DNA from: Ruegeria sp. EL01
Lineage (GTDB): Bacteria > Pseudomonadota > Alphaproteobacteria > Rhodobacterales > Rhodobacteraceae
Reading direction: 5' to 3'
Assembly (NCBI RefSeq): GCF_900313035.1
Contig: NZ_OMPS01000007.1
Coordinates: 1 to 33,523, forward strand
DNA length: 33,523 nucleotides
The notes under the pieces are model-generated. The model was not told the origin of the DNA and searched no databases. It worked only from the letters and a program-made list of their open reading frames with translations. Both the position numbers and the translations under genes were made by a program. This document shows positions 32,349 to 33,523 of the stretch, piece after piece (the stretch's first letter is position 1; every line of letters begins with the position of its first letter).

Positions 32349-33079
32349 CGCAAGGCTTTACAAGGATTCGGCGGATCTGAATTTAGCCATCGCCGGTAGC
32401 CTAACTGCCCTCAGAACGTAGCGATCAACGCTTGATCCTGCAGCTACCAATGTTCTCAGACCAAACATGGCAACTCAGACATCGATGTCCGCGCCCAACT
32501 GAATAAGAGGTTCTCACGGCAACCGCAGCAAACGGCCGCTTTGCGCCGTTGCAGTGTTGCCGCCAATTGAAAGCGACCAACAAACTAAGTGCGGTCAAGG
32601 TCGGTTTTGTCCGCTCCTCGATGGTCGACCCCGCCCGCGGCGAAAGAGCGGTTTGGATTTAGCCGAGTTTCACACCAATGAACGACTGCAATCGGGAAAT
32701 CCTCGGCGATGCAACCAATAGCGTGCCGCAGATGCGAGGAGTTTCTGCGTCAGCAAAAGCGGCGTGAACAAAAGGCGGCAAAGTCTAAGGTTTGTGGCTG
32801 CTGTCAGCGTGAGCTGCAGCGGCGATAAATCTGACAAGGAGGAAAGCGCGGGCGGCTTTCGCTGCTATGGGGATAGTGGCTCGAGGCTTGGTTGGCGGAT
32901 GCCATGACGCTTGAGGCTGACGACACCGATCCGTGCCGGCCAGCTGATCTTTCTGGGCCCATGCCGCGGGATCGTCATTTTGCTGTTGCCATTGGCCTGC
33001 TGCAACGTGGGTTTCGGTGGAGTGGCCGCAACGACTGGTCCGGTGCCTGCTGATGGTGGAACCAGGTGTGAGGGCTGGA
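32349..33079. other. Stretch without a supported gene before IS91
   Basis: About 730 bases. No terminator follows the dehydrogenase gene. Frames at 32785-33135 on both strands are GC-rich shadows with no ribosome site. The right part is probably the non-coding 3' flank of the IS91 element, which contains its replication origin end, but I cannot place the boundary. The left part (32350-32760) looks like decayed DNA. Confidence 0.4.
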
Positions 33080-33523
33080 TCATGCGGCATCCTCCCAGGG
33101 TGGCGCGCGGGATCGCGGGGTCTGACCGCGGGTGAAGGTCTCGATGACCACCATGGCGCCGCCGCATTTCGGGCAAGGCTGAAGCTGGTCGTCTTCGTCA
33201 GCGCCGGTGAGCGGAGGTTCGTGGGCCATTTGATCCGGCTTTGGTTCGCTGTCGAGCAAGCGCCTGATCATTGCGATCCTGTCACGACGGATGCCGTTGG
33301 CGAGGAAGCCCGCATGGCGGATGCGGTGGAAGCCCGACGGCAGGACGTGGATCAGGAAGCGGCGGATGAACTCCGCCGTTGGCAGGCGCATGACCTTCAT
33401 GCGATCGCCTTTCTTGATCCGGTAGTCCTTCCACCGGAAGGCCACGGTGTCGGCATCTGCGCTGACGAGGCGGTGGTTCGAGATCGCGACGCGGTGGATG
33501 TAGCGGCTGAGGTAGGCCAGTAC
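33080..33523 (-). CDS. IS91-family transposase, C-terminal part (runs off window)
   Basis: This is the C-terminal part of a rolling-circle (Y2, HUH-type) transposase of the IS91 family; 147 codons are visible. The right edge reads VLAYLSRYIHRVAISNHRLV, the conserved segment with the paired tyrosines. FRWKDYRIKKGDRMKVMRL and EFIRRFLIHVLPSGFHRIRHAGF follow, a string typical of alphaproteobacterial copies. The end has a zinc-ribbon-like CPKCGG. The frame continues without a stop to the window edge, so the start lies outside. IS91 elements can carry neighbouring DNA by one-ended transposition, which is relevant for the adjacent catabolic genes. Confidence 0.92.
   Translation of the reverse strand, partial: VLAYLSRYIHRVAISNHRLVSADADTVAFRWKDYRIKKGDRMKVMRLPTAEFIRRFLIHVLPSGFHRIRHAGFLANGIRRDRIAMIRRLLDSEPKPDQMAHEPPLTGADEDDQLQPCPKCGGAMVVIETFTRGQTPRSRAPPWEDAA
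33080..33523 (-). mobile_element. IS91-family element, partial
   Basis: Only the transposase C-terminus is definite. The element must extend somewhat to the left of 33080 (3' flank with its origin end) and beyond the right edge. No target tetranucleotide or hairpin end could be confirmed. Confidence 0.7.

Noticed and set aside
1..33523. tRNA, rRNA, CRISPR arrays or prophage genes
   Set aside because: No cloverleaf-like, rRNA-like or regularly spaced repeat pattern and no phage structural gene was seen on either strand.

Overview
The protein families, high GC content and gene types in this window point to a marine-type alphaproteobacterium, most likely a member of the Rhodobacterales (Roseobacter group). 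That is inferred from family resemblance only; no rRNA or marker gene is present. The window looks like a mosaic accessory region. Five kinds of insertion sequence (IS21, IS6, IS1182, IS5 with an IS110 relic, IS91) separate blocks of metabolic genes. Neither of the two IS elements seen whole has a target-site duplication, and three neighbouring genes are cut at an IS edge, so the blocks were probably joined by IS-driven deletion or recombination.

Layout. 1-758: the end of an IS21-family element, which has cut the 3' end off a TctC-type periplasmic binding protein gene (756-1589). 2182-3482: small genes for an SH3-domain secreted protein, a GFA-fold zinc protein and a stand-alone WGR-domain protein, followed by a long inverted repeat (3811-3884). 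3941-5519: a complete IS6-family element abutting the 3' half of an IS1182-type transposase gene. 5845-13765, minus strand: a tightly overlapping seven-gene operon in the order amiC, amiR, two permeases, binding protein, acetamidase/formamidase, fused double ATPase. It is preceded by a leader with a terminator hairpin just ahead of amiC. This reads as amide sensing, uptake by a peptide-type ABC transporter and hydrolysis, controlled by AmiC/AmiR (ANTAR) transcription antitermination. 14638-15831: an IS110 relic and a complete IS5-family element, which also truncates an unknown gene.

16917-26130: an amino-acid-derivative catabolic block. A divergent pair of units encodes an unusual fold-type-II PLP enzyme (minus) and an M20 amidohydrolase, a diaminopropionate ammonia-lyase-like enzyme and a cupin (plus). 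Facing the latter is an operon for an Ehu (ectoine-type) ABC transporter plus an EutA/maleate-isomerase-like enzyme. An Lrp/AsnC regulator lies divergent to it, with an inverted repeat in the shared promoter region.

26146-32348: a second catabolic unit around a GntR/HutC regulator. Two nearly identical palindromes, TGGTATATACCA, sit in the divergent promoters of gntR-M24 hydrolase (minus) and of a PhyH-type dioxygenase, a second EutA-like enzyme and a large flavin/GcvT-domain demethylating dehydrogenase (plus). This set resembles ectoine-utilisation logic (Ehu transporter, EutA-like, EutB-like PLP lyase, M24, deacylase) but lacks EutC, an AstE-type EutE, the transaminase and the semialdehyde dehydrogenase. 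It adds N-demethylation-type chemistry instead. I infer import and breakdown of an N-methylated and/or acylated diamino-acid-like solute whose identity is unknown. The right edge (33080-33523) is the C-terminal part of an IS91-family transposase.
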